Both the position numbers and the translations under genes were made by a program. A model generated the notes under the pieces. The model searched no databases. It saw only the letters and a list, made by a program, of their open reading frames with translations, and was not told the DNA's origin. A stretch of DNA of 8,470 bases from Bdellovibrionales bacterium (GTDB lineage: Bacteria; Bdellovibrionota; Bdellovibrionia; Bdellovibrionales; JAMPXM01), in contig SXRI01000426.1 in NCBI GenBank assembly GCA_005793615.1, positions 1-8,470 on the forward strand. Reading direction: 5' to 3'. Shown here piece by piece: positions 1 to 5,917 of the stretch (its first letter is position 1; each line of letters opens with the position of its first letter).

Positions 1-1536
1 ATCCCAAGCCCTCAGAGCTTCACGTACGAGCTTCTTAGGCGAATTACCGCCGGCTTTACGAATGGTCTCCAAATCCGGAAGCGGCCCAAAGTAGCCCTTC
101 AATGATTCGGGATCATAGGAATCGTCGGGAAAAATCCCATTGACCGTGAAAAAACTATTGATGAAACGAATGCGTCCGCCGTTCGACGCCATATCAACCC
201 AAACATTGGGAGCATCGATCACTGGTATATAAACTAATCCTGTTTTCAAATTGAAAGACATCGGCGGCCAAGTATGGGCCCCGGCCCACGACGGAAAAAC
301 AGTCTTCGGACTCGAATAATAGTTCGCGGCTTCGCTGATCACGGGGCGTCCGGTCTTCATGTCGACGTGCGAGGCCCAATTCACGAAGCTGTAATTCTTG
401 GCCGAGAGCAACTCGCCCGTTTTGCGATCGAGAATATAAAAGAAACCGTTCTTTGACGCCTGCATCAACACCTGGCGTTTTCCGCCAGCCAACTCGAGAT
501 CGGCAAGAATCAATTTTTGGTTGGCATCAAAGTCCCAGCGATCGCCCGGCGTCTCCTGGTAATACCACACCATGCGGCCGGTATCGGGATTAACCGCGAT
601 GATCGAAGCAGAGAACAAATCGTCGCCATCTTTCGGTCCCAATTGGCGATGATCATAGGGCGCGGCATTACCGGTACCAAAATACAAAATGTTGAGTTCT
701 GAGTCATAAGCGAATCCGTCCCAGACCGTACCGCCACCCTTGAACTTGGCATCACGACTCGAATCCCAGGTCTTATCGGCCATCGCAAGTTCGGGATGCT
801 CATAAGGTTCACCCGGCGACGGCGGCACCGTGAAGAAGCGCCATTTAAACTTCCCAGTTTCAAGATCATAGGCGGAGACATATCCCCGTACACCACCTAC
901 ATCCATATCCGCGCCACTGTTACCGATCACCACGACGTCCTTAGCGATATGTACTGCTCCAGTACTCGAATAAGGCATCCGATGATCGATCACGGTATCG
1001 ACTTCCCAGATTTTCTTTCCTGAGGCGGCATCAAGCGCATGAAGTCTGCCATCTATCGAAGCGACGTAGACCTTGTTCTTGGCTAAGGCAATTCCTCGGT
1101 TGACCACGTCGCAACATGGATTCCGGCCGGCTTGGCCAGGTACCTTTGGATCATAGTGCCAGATTTCGCTTCCGATCGAGGCATTGACAGCATAGACATG
1201 GCCCCAGATTCCCGAAGTGTACATGACGCCATTCACAACTACCGGCGTCGCCTCTTGGCCACGAAAGGTGTTCATCTCGTAAGACCATGCAAAACCCAGT
1301 TTTTCGACGTTACTTTTGTCGATCTGTGCTAAGGGCGAATAATAGGTACCGTTTTCGTCACGGCCCCCCGTGTACCAGTTACCAGCCTGGTCCGCGTGCG
1401 CTTCGGAACCATGCTCGCCACCAAATTCACCGCGAAAGATCAGACGTTTAAGCCATGGTGCCCCCAAGACAAGTAATGCCAATCCAACGACGAAAACGAT
1501 AAACGCCGCTTTTTTACGCAGATCTGGGTGCTTCAT
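1..1536 (-). CDS. PQQ-dependent alcohol dehydrogenase (methanol/ethanol family), 3' end outside window
   Basis: Quinoprotein dehydrogenase that should oxidise an alcohol in the periplasm and pass electrons to a cytochrome c. The frame is open from ATG at 1536 (GAGG about 8 bases upstream) to the left edge, giving 512 codons. Residues about 9-28 are a hydrophobic signal peptide or anchor. Visible family hallmarks are the vicinal Cys141-Cys142 in NPCCDVVNRG, the GVRGYVSAYDLETG blade motif (about 215-228), GTGNAAP with metal ligand Asn290, the active-site segment WDFDANQ with catalytic Asp335, and PQQ-contacting Lys362 in SKNGFFYILDR. Asp337, two residues after the catalytic Asp, is the extra ligand typical of lanthanide-dependent enzymes (XoxF, PedH). 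The usual metal-ligand Glu appears replaced by Asp210 in a locally longer loop. Family members are about 580 residues, or about 700 with a fused cytochrome c; the missing end decides which. The substrate cannot be told from sequence. Confidence 0.93.
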   Translation of the reverse strand, partial: MKHPDLRKKAAFIVFVVGLALLVLGAPWLKRLIFRGEFGGEHGSEAHADQAGNWYTGGRDENGTYYSPLAQIDKSNVEKLGFAWSYEMNTFRGQEATPVVVNGVMYTSGIWGHVYAVNASIGSEIWHYDPKVPGQAGRNPCCDVVNRGIALAKNKVYVASIDGRLHALDAASGKKIWEVDTVIDHRMPYSSTGAVHIAKDVVVIGNSGADMDVGGVRGYVSAYDLETGKFKWRFFTVPPSPGEPYEHPELAMADKTWDSSRDAKFKGGGTVWDGFAYDSELNILYFGTGNAAPYDHRQLGPKDGDDLFSASIIAVNPDTGRMVWYYQETPGDRWDFDANQKLILADLELAGGKRQVLMQASKNGFFYILDRKTGELLSAKNYSFVNWASHVDMKTGRPVISEAANYYSSPKTVFPSWAGAHTWPPMSFNLKTGLVYIPVIDAPNVWVDMASNGGRIRFINSFFTVNGIFPDDSYDPESLKGYFGPLPDLETIRKAGGNSPKKLVREALRAWD

Positions 1537-1689
1537 GGGTAATCCTCACTTTTTGTTTCCGAAGCCTTGTTTATGCGGTTTTTTTACAGGGAGCAAGGCC
1601 GTAGGTGCGGTAAAGGTAAGCATCTGTTGACGAATTGACCGAATGGCCTCATGTTGTGGCATTCCAAAATCATTATAAAGGATAGCGTT
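1537..1689. other. Divergent intergenic region between the PQQ dehydrogenase and the RGG-tail gene
   Basis: This 153-base gap must hold both promoters. On the plus strand there is a short tandem repeat TTGACGAA-TTGACCGAA at 1627-1643. Both units resemble a -35 box, but neither has a good -10 box 16-18 bases downstream. TATAAA at 1674-1679 overlaps the ribosome binding site of the gene at 1690, so it is not a credible -10. GCCTTG (1564-1569) and CAAGGC (1595-1600) form a 6-bp inverted repeat with a long T-rich loop. No promoter is called. Confidence 0.4.
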
Positions 1690-2145
1690 ATGAAATCAGT
1701 GACTGAGTTTGCAAGCTTCACCCTTAAGGCGGGTTTGACCGCAAAATCGGCTCTCGCGACCGAAGGTAAAACACCGGAAGAAGTTCAAACGGGCCTTGGC
1801 GAGAAGTTCAAATTTGAAGGCGACAAACTCAAACACTTCGTTCATGCGCTCGACGTCGCCGAAAAAAATCTCGAAGATTTGAAACGAGTTTTGGTTGTCA
1901 GCCTGGCTGAAGGCGAAAAACCGCAAGCCAAGGCGGTTCAGGTTGAAGAGCATCACTACGTACCTGAGTTCCATGTCACTCAGAAAATCTCGCACGAGAA
2001 AAAAGACAGCGGCAAAGGCGGTCGCGGCGGCGGTAAAGGTCGCGGCGGACGTGATGGCGGTGGTCGCGGTGAAAAAGAATCCCCCTGGGGACTTTCTCCT
2101 GAGCAGAAGGCCGCCAAAAACAAAAAACCAGCTCCGCCACAGTAA
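1690..2145 (+). CDS. Hypothetical protein with C-terminal Arg/Gly-rich (RGG-like) tail
   Basis: A 151-residue protein that I do not recognise. The start at 1690 is chosen because AAAGGA (1677-1682) lies 7 bases upstream; an in-frame ATG at 1651 lacks such a site. Residues 1-75 look helical and charged, with no signal peptide, so the protein is probably cytoplasmic. Residues 86-98 hold a His/Tyr/Phe-bearing stretch (EEHHYVPEFHV). Residues 104-130 are almost only Gly, Arg, Lys, Asp and Ser, with GGR, GRGG and GGRG units, followed by a Lys/Pro-rich end. RGG tails in other proteins bind RNA or single-stranded DNA and are disordered; applying that here is inference. The gene is divergent from the dehydrogenase and ends before a 10-bp hairpin, so it is probably monocistronic. 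Confidence 0.8.
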   Translation: MKSVTEFASFTLKAGLTAKSALATEGKTPEEVQTGLGEKFKFEGDKLKHFVHALDVAEKNLEDLKRVLVVSLAEGEKPQAKAVQVEEHHYVPEFHVTQKISHEKKDSGKGGRGGGKGRGGRDGGGRGEKESPWGLSPEQKAAKNKKPAPPQ

Positions 2146-2172
2146 CTCCCTCTGAGTTGATAGGGATCGCCA

Positions 2173-2202
2173 GCGGCGTCATAGTTAACAAAATGACGCC
2201 GC
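2173..2202. terminator. Strong hairpin between convergent genes, possible two-way terminator
   Basis: GCGGCGTCAT (2173-2182) and ATGACGCCGC (2193-2202) form a perfect 10-bp stem with a 10-base A/T-rich loop. It lies between the stops of the RGG-tail gene and the small membrane-protein gene, where a shared terminator is expected. Neither side has a T-run, so it is not a classic intrinsic terminator. It could act with Rho or protect 3' ends. Confidence 0.5.
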
Positions 2203-2214
2203 AATCAAACAGCC

Positions 2215-2430
2215 TTAAGTTCGTCTCGCCCATCTCCTATAGATAATCAAAAAATAAAACCGTAAGAACGGCACTGAGAGTACCACCGATCCCATCGTCA
2301 ACAGAGTCAAAATCAGGTACGCAAGATCGTTACTCGTACGCTCTCGAATACCTCCCATAATATCGAAAACCGCTCGTTCTAAATTCAACGCCGTAAGACT
2401 GACAATGATGATCATCAAAGTCATCACCAT
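2215..2430 (-). CDS. Small membrane protein, two predicted transmembrane segments
   Basis: A 71-residue protein of unknown function. Start at 2430 is chosen because AAAGGAG (reverse complement of 2441-2447) lies 10 bases upstream; the frame stays open to an ATG at 2523, but that start has no evident ribosome binding site and would add a non-hydrophobic extension. Residues about 2-17 (TLMIIIVSLTALNL) and 42-64 (LAYLILTLLTMGSVVLSVPF) are hydrophobic, separated by a charged loop with GGIRERTSND. The end is strongly basic (YRRWARRT), which suggests the C-terminus is cytoplasmic and so is the N-terminus. The gene is convergent with the RGG-tail gene and has no obvious operon partner. It could be spurious, but the strong SD and hydrophobic pattern favour a real gene. 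Confidence 0.55.
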   Translation of the reverse strand: MVMTLMIIIVSLTALNLERAVFDIMGGIRERTSNDLAYLILTLLTMGSVVLSVPFLRFYFLIIYRRWARRT

Positions 2431-2488
2431 GCCATCAAGTCTCCTTTGGGAGCTTAAACCTACTACATGAGTGAACGCGGATCCATGC

Positions 2489-2506
2489 GGTTTTTCTAAG
2501 GAAACC
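2489..2506. repeat. Weak inverted repeat GGTTT/AAACC
   Basis: A 5-bp stem (2489-2493 with 2502-2506) around an A/T-rich loop, upstream of the small membrane-protein gene. A wider inverted pair, CATGAG (2466-2471) and CTCATG (2519-2524), encloses it. The stems are short and may be chance. Confidence 0.2.
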
Positions 2507-2524
2507 CCTCTGAACTCGCTCATG

Positions 2525-2587
2525 AAGTAAAATGACCTTGACTCCGAAATACTTTAAAGTAAAATGACCTTGACTCCGAAATACTTT
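2525..2587 (+). repeat. Two tandem copies of a 31-bp repeat
   Basis: The 31 bases at 2525-2555 recur without mismatch at 2557-2587, a period of 32. Each copy starts AAGTAAAATGACC, ends GAAATACTTT, and has inverted ends (AAGTA/TACTT). After the second copy, GGTCAGGTCC (2588-2597) partly complements TGACCTTGAC inside the repeat, giving an imperfect hairpin. The layout resembles a REP-like or interspersed palindromic element, which is inference. The repeat supplies both promoter boxes for the downstream ATPase gene. Confidence 0.9.
2538..2565 (+). promoter_or_regulatory. Sigma-70-like promoter formed across the tandem repeat
   Basis: TTGACT (2538-2543, in repeat copy 1) and TAAAAT (2560-2565, at the start of copy 2) are separated by 16 bases; each matches the consensus at 5 of 6 positions. 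Transcription would start near 2572 and give a leader of about 40 bases before ATG 2614, with AGGAGG suitably placed. A single copy would lack the paired boxes, so the promoter depends on the duplication. Confidence 0.6.
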
Positions 2588-2613
2588 GGTCAGGTCCCAG
2601 GAGGCACTCCATC

Positions 2614-3753
2614 ATGCCAAAGAAGCTGCCGACGAGACTCTATCTTGAGCCAATTAAAAAAGATTTGAAGAAAAAAATGGTCTTCATCGGCGGCCCTCGC
2701 CAAGTCGGCAAGACCACTTTGGCAACATCGCTTCTAAAGAACTATCGCGACGGCCATCCAGGTTATTTGAATTGGGACGACGAAGTCGCACGTCGGGTGA
2801 TTCAAAAGGGCGACTGGTCAAAAGAAGAACCGTTAATTGTTTTCGACGAGATTCATAAACGCAAGGGCTGGCAACGTTTGGTCAAAGGCGCGTGGGACAC
2901 CTGGCATAATACCCAGCGGTTTATAGTCACAGGTTCGGCTCGCCTTGATGTTTTTCGAAAGGGCGGCGATTCGATGCTAGGGCGGTATCATTACTATCGC
3001 TTACATCCCTTCTCTCTTCCCGAACTAGGGATCTCTCGAGAAAATCTCGAAGTCTTACTTCAGTTCGGCGGCTTTCCGGAGCCGCTGATCACACGGGACG
3101 AGACAGAGCTTAGGCGTTGGCACATGCAACGAGTGTCAAAGTTGGTTCGGATCGATTTGCGCGATCTTGAAACAGTGTCCGATCTCGATAAGATCGAGCT
3201 TTTGGCAGATGCCCTGCTAGAACGTGCCGCACAGCCGCTCTCTTACAAATCTCTCGCTGAAGATCTGCAAGTATCTGACAAAACTATCAAACGCTGGGTG
3301 CAGATCTTGGATTCACTTTACTATTGCTATCTCATATCTCCACTTGGAGCAGCAAAAATCAAGGCGATCAAGAAAACCCAAAAGCTTTATCTATGGGACT
3401 GGTCGCAGATCGAGAATCCTGGAGCGCGTTTCGAAAATATGGTGGCATCGCATCTCCTGAAGATGTGCGATTACTGGCAAGACGTCCTAGGGTACCGCTC
3501 GGAACTTCGCTATATTAGGGACGAAACAGGAAGAGAAGTGGATTTCGTCGTTCTGCGCGATCGCAAGCCCTTGTTCGCGGTGGAATCCAAGTTAAGCGAT
3601 TCGGATATTTCACCTTCTATTACGGCCTTTAAGGCGAAGCTAGATATTCCAAAGTGGTATCAGGTCTCTTTGCACGGCAAACGACGTGTGATCGATCCAA
3701 AACTAACTTGTCTGGGATTCGCTGATTTGTGCAAAGAACTGCAGCTCGTGTGA
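2614..3753 (+). CDS. ATP-binding protein, AAA_14 / DUF4143 family
   Basis: A cytoplasmic P-loop ATPase of 379 residues, about the usual family length. ATG 2614 is preceded by AGGAGG about 10 bases upstream. In order: Walker A GGPRQVGKTT (26-35), Walker B LIVFDE (74-79), a sensor-like VTGSARLD (105-112), a FSLPEL motif, a winged-helix-like region (about 205-230, with SYKSLAEDLQVSDKTIKRW), and the C-terminal DUF4143 domain. That domain has REVDFVV (Asp310) followed by Glu324-x-Lys326, a D-(x)13-E-x-K arrangement fitting the PD-(D/E)XK nuclease-like fold assigned to DUF4143. Family members are widespread and often solitary; their role is mostly unknown, with suggestions of defence or stress functions. 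Here the gene stands alone behind a promoter built from a tandem repeat and is convergent with the TIGR02147 operon. Family call firm, biological role unknown. Confidence 0.93.
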   Translation: MPKKLPTRLYLEPIKKDLKKKMVFIGGPRQVGKTTLATSLLKNYRDGHPGYLNWDDEVARRVIQKGDWSKEEPLIVFDEIHKRKGWQRLVKGAWDTWHNTQRFIVTGSARLDVFRKGGDSMLGRYHYYRLHPFSLPELGISRENLEVLLQFGGFPEPLITRDETELRRWHMQRVSKLVRIDLRDLETVSDLDKIELLADALLERAAQPLSYKSLAEDLQVSDKTIKRWVQILDSLYYCYLISPLGAAKIKAIKKTQKLYLWDWSQIENPGARFENMVASHLLKMCDYWQDVLGYRSELRYIRDETGREVDFVVLRDRKPLFAVESKLSDSDISPSITAFKAKLDIPKWYQVSLHGKRRVIDPKLTCLGFADLCKELQLV

Positions 3754-3761
3754 ATGTCTTT

Positions 3762-3778
3762 AGTGCGTCGAGCGCACT
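3762..3778. terminator. Short hairpin between convergent stops
   Basis: AGTGCG (3762-3767) and CGCACT (3773-3778) form a 6-bp stem with a 5-base loop, in the 32 bases between the stops of the ATPase and TIGR02147 genes. The position suits a two-way terminator, but there is no T-run on either side, so support is weak. Confidence 0.3.
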
Positions 3779-3785
3779 CCAAGCG

Positions 3786-4643
3786 TCACTTGTCCGGTGA
3801 AAACATAAAGCTCACACAAAGTTTGGCAATCGCATCGCCTTCGGCTGATTCACTGGAATCAGCGAACTCATGCATCAGTTCACGTAAGCGGCGCTTGAGT
3901 TCGGGAGCGTTTGCTCGTTGCACGGAAAAAACCGAGGTGAAAAAAAAGTTCTCTTCACTTTTGAAACTCGCCCCTCTGGCAGCCTTCTGAACTTCATCGA
4001 GCATTGCCAAGTAGTGTTCTTGAAAAAAGCCTTCGCCCCCAAGTCGGTCAAAAACCACGTGCGGCGCGCAAGGTCTATAGCGCTCACTCTGCAAATTAAA
4101 ATCAGCAACCTTACTCTCGACCATTTGCTCAGTGATGCCTTCGCACATCGGTCGAGTGAATCCGGTCCGGGCCATGATCTCCTGCAAAGACGCACCTTTC
4201 TCCACCGTGCCAAGCGCGGCATACACATCGAGCCATCCTCGACGTTCGTAAAAACGTCTCGGTGTCGCCGCCGATGGCTTATTGGCAAGGTTCTGGATGC
4301 GCTCTCGCAAACGCCCGAGCTTCTCCTGAATCTGGTCGCTCGTCATACGTTCGGAGTTGACGTCATCTTCTTCAGCCGCAACAAGTAGAGTGAAAAAACT
4401 CTTCCACTGCCCTTTGAGCTTCAAGCCCTTTACAAATAGCGGCAAAGTCGCGGGAGTGATTCGACGAAGCCACTTGATGACATCGGCTGGGTAAGATCGC
4501 GAAGAGAAACCGGCGCGGCGCGAGAGTTCAGCATAGCTGAGCGGCCGCATTCCCTTCTTCTCGGAATTCAGTGATGACGCCAAAAACTCCCGATAACTCT
4601 TAACTCGTAATAGCTCAGTGCCTTGCAACGACTTTTCCATCAT
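3786..4643 (-). CDS. TIGR02147 family protein (DUF4423), probable regulator
   Basis: A 285-residue cytoplasmic protein, typical length for TIGR02147. Residues about 10-80 fit the family start: KSYREFLASSL, then a helix-turn-helix-like SYAELSRRAGFSS and a Leu-rich helix that usually reads as an XRE-like fold. The middle (from FYERRGWLDVYAAL) matches the family's winged-helix-like region, and the end (SEENFFFTSVFSVQRANAPEL to LCVSFMFSPDK) matches the ERD..S and lFP segments in degraded form. ATG 4643 is chosen because it overlaps the upstream stop as ATGA, implying translational coupling; a second ATG follows directly at 4640, and the frame is open to 4691. DNA binding is inferred from the fold. 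The paired secreted gene and the palindromes at its promoter suggest the protein may regulate its own operon. Confidence 0.85.
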   Translation of the reverse strand: MMEKSLQGTELLRVKSYREFLASSLNSEKKGMRPLSYAELSRRAGFSSRSYPADVIKWLRRITPATLPLFVKGLKLKGQWKSFFTLLVAAEEDDVNSERMTSDQIQEKLGRLRERIQNLANKPSAATPRRFYERRGWLDVYAALGTVEKGASLQEIMARTGFTRPMCEGITEQMVESKVADFNLQSERYRPCAPHVVFDRLGGEGFFQEHYLAMLDEVQKAARGASFKSEENFFFTSVFSVQRANAPELKRRLRELMHEFADSSESAEGDAIAKLCVSFMFSPDK

Positions 4644-5218
4644 GTCCCCCCGGAAGTGCCGGGAAACGGATCTCCGCCCCCTCGATTGCAAGAAGGTGAA
4701 ATCTCTACCTTTAGAATACTGATGCCGTCGCCAACTTGAACTCCCGGCCCTGTGAGTGACAAATGACCAAGTGGCGCCGGCACGCTGGTTTTTCTGAGAA
4801 CCTCTTTCCCCTTCGAAGAATAAATGAAGAGCGAGTAGGTTTTATCACTTAAATCACTTTGATCATTTTTAAGATAACCTTCGATCACGACGACCACGCG
4901 ATATTGGGCGCCATGTTTCTCGAGATCGGCGGCCCAACTTCCCGAAAAATGATCCAGTCCAGCGCCCGTCTGCACGGAGAATGGCCACATATCAGATCGG
5001 CGAAATCGAATTTCAATCGACTTAGACAAAATCATATCCAGCTGACAAGGAAACGGATCCGGTTCAAGACAGACTCGTTCGGATACCTTAAGTTGCAAGC
5101 TCTCCGTCATCGCCCATTCATCAGCGCTCGCCAAACTCGAGCACAGCGATAGAAATAGAGGCACGAAACCCAAACAAATCGGCTTAATACCCACTGCTGA
5201 CCAACTGGATCGTTTCAT
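4640..5218 (-). CDS. Secreted hypothetical protein in operon with TIGR02147 gene
   Basis: A 192-residue protein that I do not recognise. ATG 5218 has AGGAG about 8 bases upstream. Residues 1-32 are a signal peptide with a basic start, a hydrophobic core (ICLGFVPLFLSLCSSL) and a cleavage site after ASA (Asp33 onward mature), so the product is periplasmic or external. There is no lipobox. The mature part has two close cysteines (VCLEPDPFPC, about residues 51 and 58) that could pair, an alternating hydrophobic pattern (YRVVVVIEGYL, TYSLFIYS, GISILKVEI) suggesting a beta sandwich, and a Gly/Pro-rich end. It is the first gene of a two-gene operon; its stop overlaps the start of the TIGR02147 gene. 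Small exported proteins next to TIGR02147 genes are common in these bacteria as far as I recall, but their role is not known. Confidence 0.82.
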   Translation of the reverse strand: MKRSSWSAVGIKPICLGFVPLFLSLCSSLASADEWAMTESLQLKVSERVCLEPDPFPCQLDMILSKSIEIRFRRSDMWPFSVQTGAGLDHFSGSWAADLEKHGAQYRVVVVIEGYLKNDQSDLSDKTYSLFIYSSKGKEVLRKTSVPAPLGHLSLTGPGVQVGDGISILKVEISPSCNRGGGDPFPGTSGGT

Positions 5219-5260
5219 GAGTTTTCTCCTGGATGTAAGCTGTCTACGAACTCAAATCAC

Positions 5261-5280
5261 TGATCAAAATGTATAGATCA
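5261..5280. promoter_or_regulatory. Operator-like inverted repeat over the -10 box
   Basis: TGATC (5261-5265) and GATCA (5276-5280) are inverted around 10 bases that contain the proposed minus-strand -10 box. The same stretch also carries a direct repeat GATCAAA (5262-5268 and 5276-5282). A regulator bound here would block the promoter of the secreted/TIGR02147 operon. Binding is inference. Confidence 0.4.
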
Positions 5281-5299
5281 AAGCTCTATTTAAGTTCAA
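5270..5299 (-). promoter_or_regulatory. Candidate promoter of the secreted-protein/TIGR02147 operon
   Basis: Read on the minus strand, TTGAAC (5299-5294) and TATACA (5275-5270) are 18 bases apart, each matching the sigma-70 consensus at 4 of 6 positions. Transcription would start near 5263, giving a leader of about 45 bases to ATG 5218. Inverted repeats at 5261-5280 and 5298-5313 overlap the -10 box and the upstream edge of the -35 box. Confidence 0.45.
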
Positions 5300-5313
5300 C
5301 AAAGCACTTTGTT
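5298..5313. promoter_or_regulatory. 16-bp palindrome at the -35 box
   Basis: AACAAAG-CA-CTTTGTT is a perfect inverted repeat with 7-base arms and a 2-base centre. It overlaps the upstream edge of the proposed -35 box of the minus-strand operon, lying between that operon and the divergent gene at 5507. The symmetry and position suit a dimeric regulator site; a transcript hairpin is the alternative. Confidence 0.45.
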
Positions 5314-5444
5314 TTTCCGAATTTAATGTTCGCAGCTGTGGACACGACGAGATCAATTGTTCTGATTTTCGGTGACTGCGTGTTTAGATTTCTTGTTTTG
5401 CACTCTAGAAACCACGGGAGCATGTTGTGGCCATCGCTCAGCGG

Positions 5445-5461
5445 GCGAGAATTTTTCTCGC
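5445..5461 (+). other. Leader hairpin upstream of the small exported-protein gene
   Basis: GCGAGA (5445-5450) and TCTCGC (5456-5461) form a 6-bp stem with an ATTTT loop, about 45 bases before ATG 5507. It may lie in the 5' untranslated region. I could not place a convincing promoter for the plus-strand gene in 5314-5500; the best weak pair (TTGTGG and GAGAAT, 16 apart) overlaps this hairpin. Confidence 0.3.
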
Positions 5462-5506
5462 TCGAGTGCGAACTCAAACCTTTTCCTATTTTTAGGGAGG
5501 AACGTT

Positions 5507-5917
5507 ATGAAGCACTTTCTACTCGCTCTTGCACTTCTGACCCTTACCTTGCCGGCCCTCGCCGAAACACAGCAAAACAACGACAGCGGAGATGTTTCCG
5601 CCTTCAGTGAAATGATCGATGAATCGCTCGACTCTTCGGAAGTCTATGAAGACGTCAATGGCGAGTTCGCTGACTTAGGCCTCATTGCTCCGGAAGAGCC
5701 CGGTCAACCCGAGCATCCTAGAACACAACCGGATCACCGCCGCCCACGCCCCTGGCATGCTTGGACTTGCATTGCCATGAACCGTTTCGGCCAGCGCTTT
5801 GTTGCGCGCTCGTTTGTTCCAGGTCAAGCTCGTTCAATGGCACTACGTGAGTGCCGTCGGGCTTCTCACCCTCACTGGGGACCTGGTTGCCGCATTGTAC
5901 GCTGCTTCAGTCGTTAA
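5507..5917 (+). CDS. Small exported protein, acidic N-terminal half and Cys-containing DUF4189-like domain
   Basis: A 136-residue secreted protein. ATG 5507 has AGGGAGG 6 bases upstream; the frame is open further upstream, but only this start gives a signal peptide, residues 1-19 (FLLALALLTLTLPALA, cleavage before ETQ). Residues 20-62 are strongly acidic (Asp/Glu/Ser), 62-84 form a Pro/His/Arg linker, and 85-136 are a basic domain with Cys88 (WTCIA), Cys116 (LRECRRAS), Cys128 and Cys133 (GCRIVRC). The spacing of aromatic, Gly, Ala-Leu-Cys and C-x4-C features resembles small DUF4189-like exported domains, where the cysteines probably form two disulfides; that match is from memory. The opposite charges suggest that the halves may bind each other or that the protein has a cationic surface patch. 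Function unknown. Confidence 0.78.
   Translation: MKHFLLALALLTLTLPALAETQQNNDSGDVSAFSEMIDESLDSSEVYEDVNGEFADLGLIAPEEPGQPEHPRTQPDHRRPRPWHAWTCIAMNRFGQRFVARSFVPGQARSMALRECRRASHPHWGPGCRIVRCFSR

Noticed and set aside
510..896. Minus-strand open frame of 128 codons inside the dehydrogenase region
   Set aside because: It lies in another frame of the PQQ dehydrogenase, shows no family motif and is rich in Arg, as expected of a shadow frame.
1674..1679. TATAAA as a -10 box for the RGG-tail gene
   Set aside because: It overlaps the ribosome binding site 7 bases from the start codon and has no -35 partner; a transcript from it would lack the site.
2525..2587. CRISPR array
   Set aside because: Two copies are adjacent with a single base between them, so there are no spacers, and no cas gene is nearby.
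3918..4388. Plus-strand open frame opposite the TIGR02147 gene
   Set aside because: It is antisense to a gene with clear family features, with no recognisable motif and no start signal.
4643..4691. Longer start of the TIGR02147 protein at 4691
   Set aside because: The extra 16 residues are Arg/Ser-rich, overlap the upstream gene and lack a ribosome site; the ATGA overlap at 4643 is the better start.
5269..5610. Plus-strand open frame through the divergent promoter region
   Set aside because: It overlaps the promoter and runs out of frame into the exported-protein gene, which has a far better start and signal peptide.
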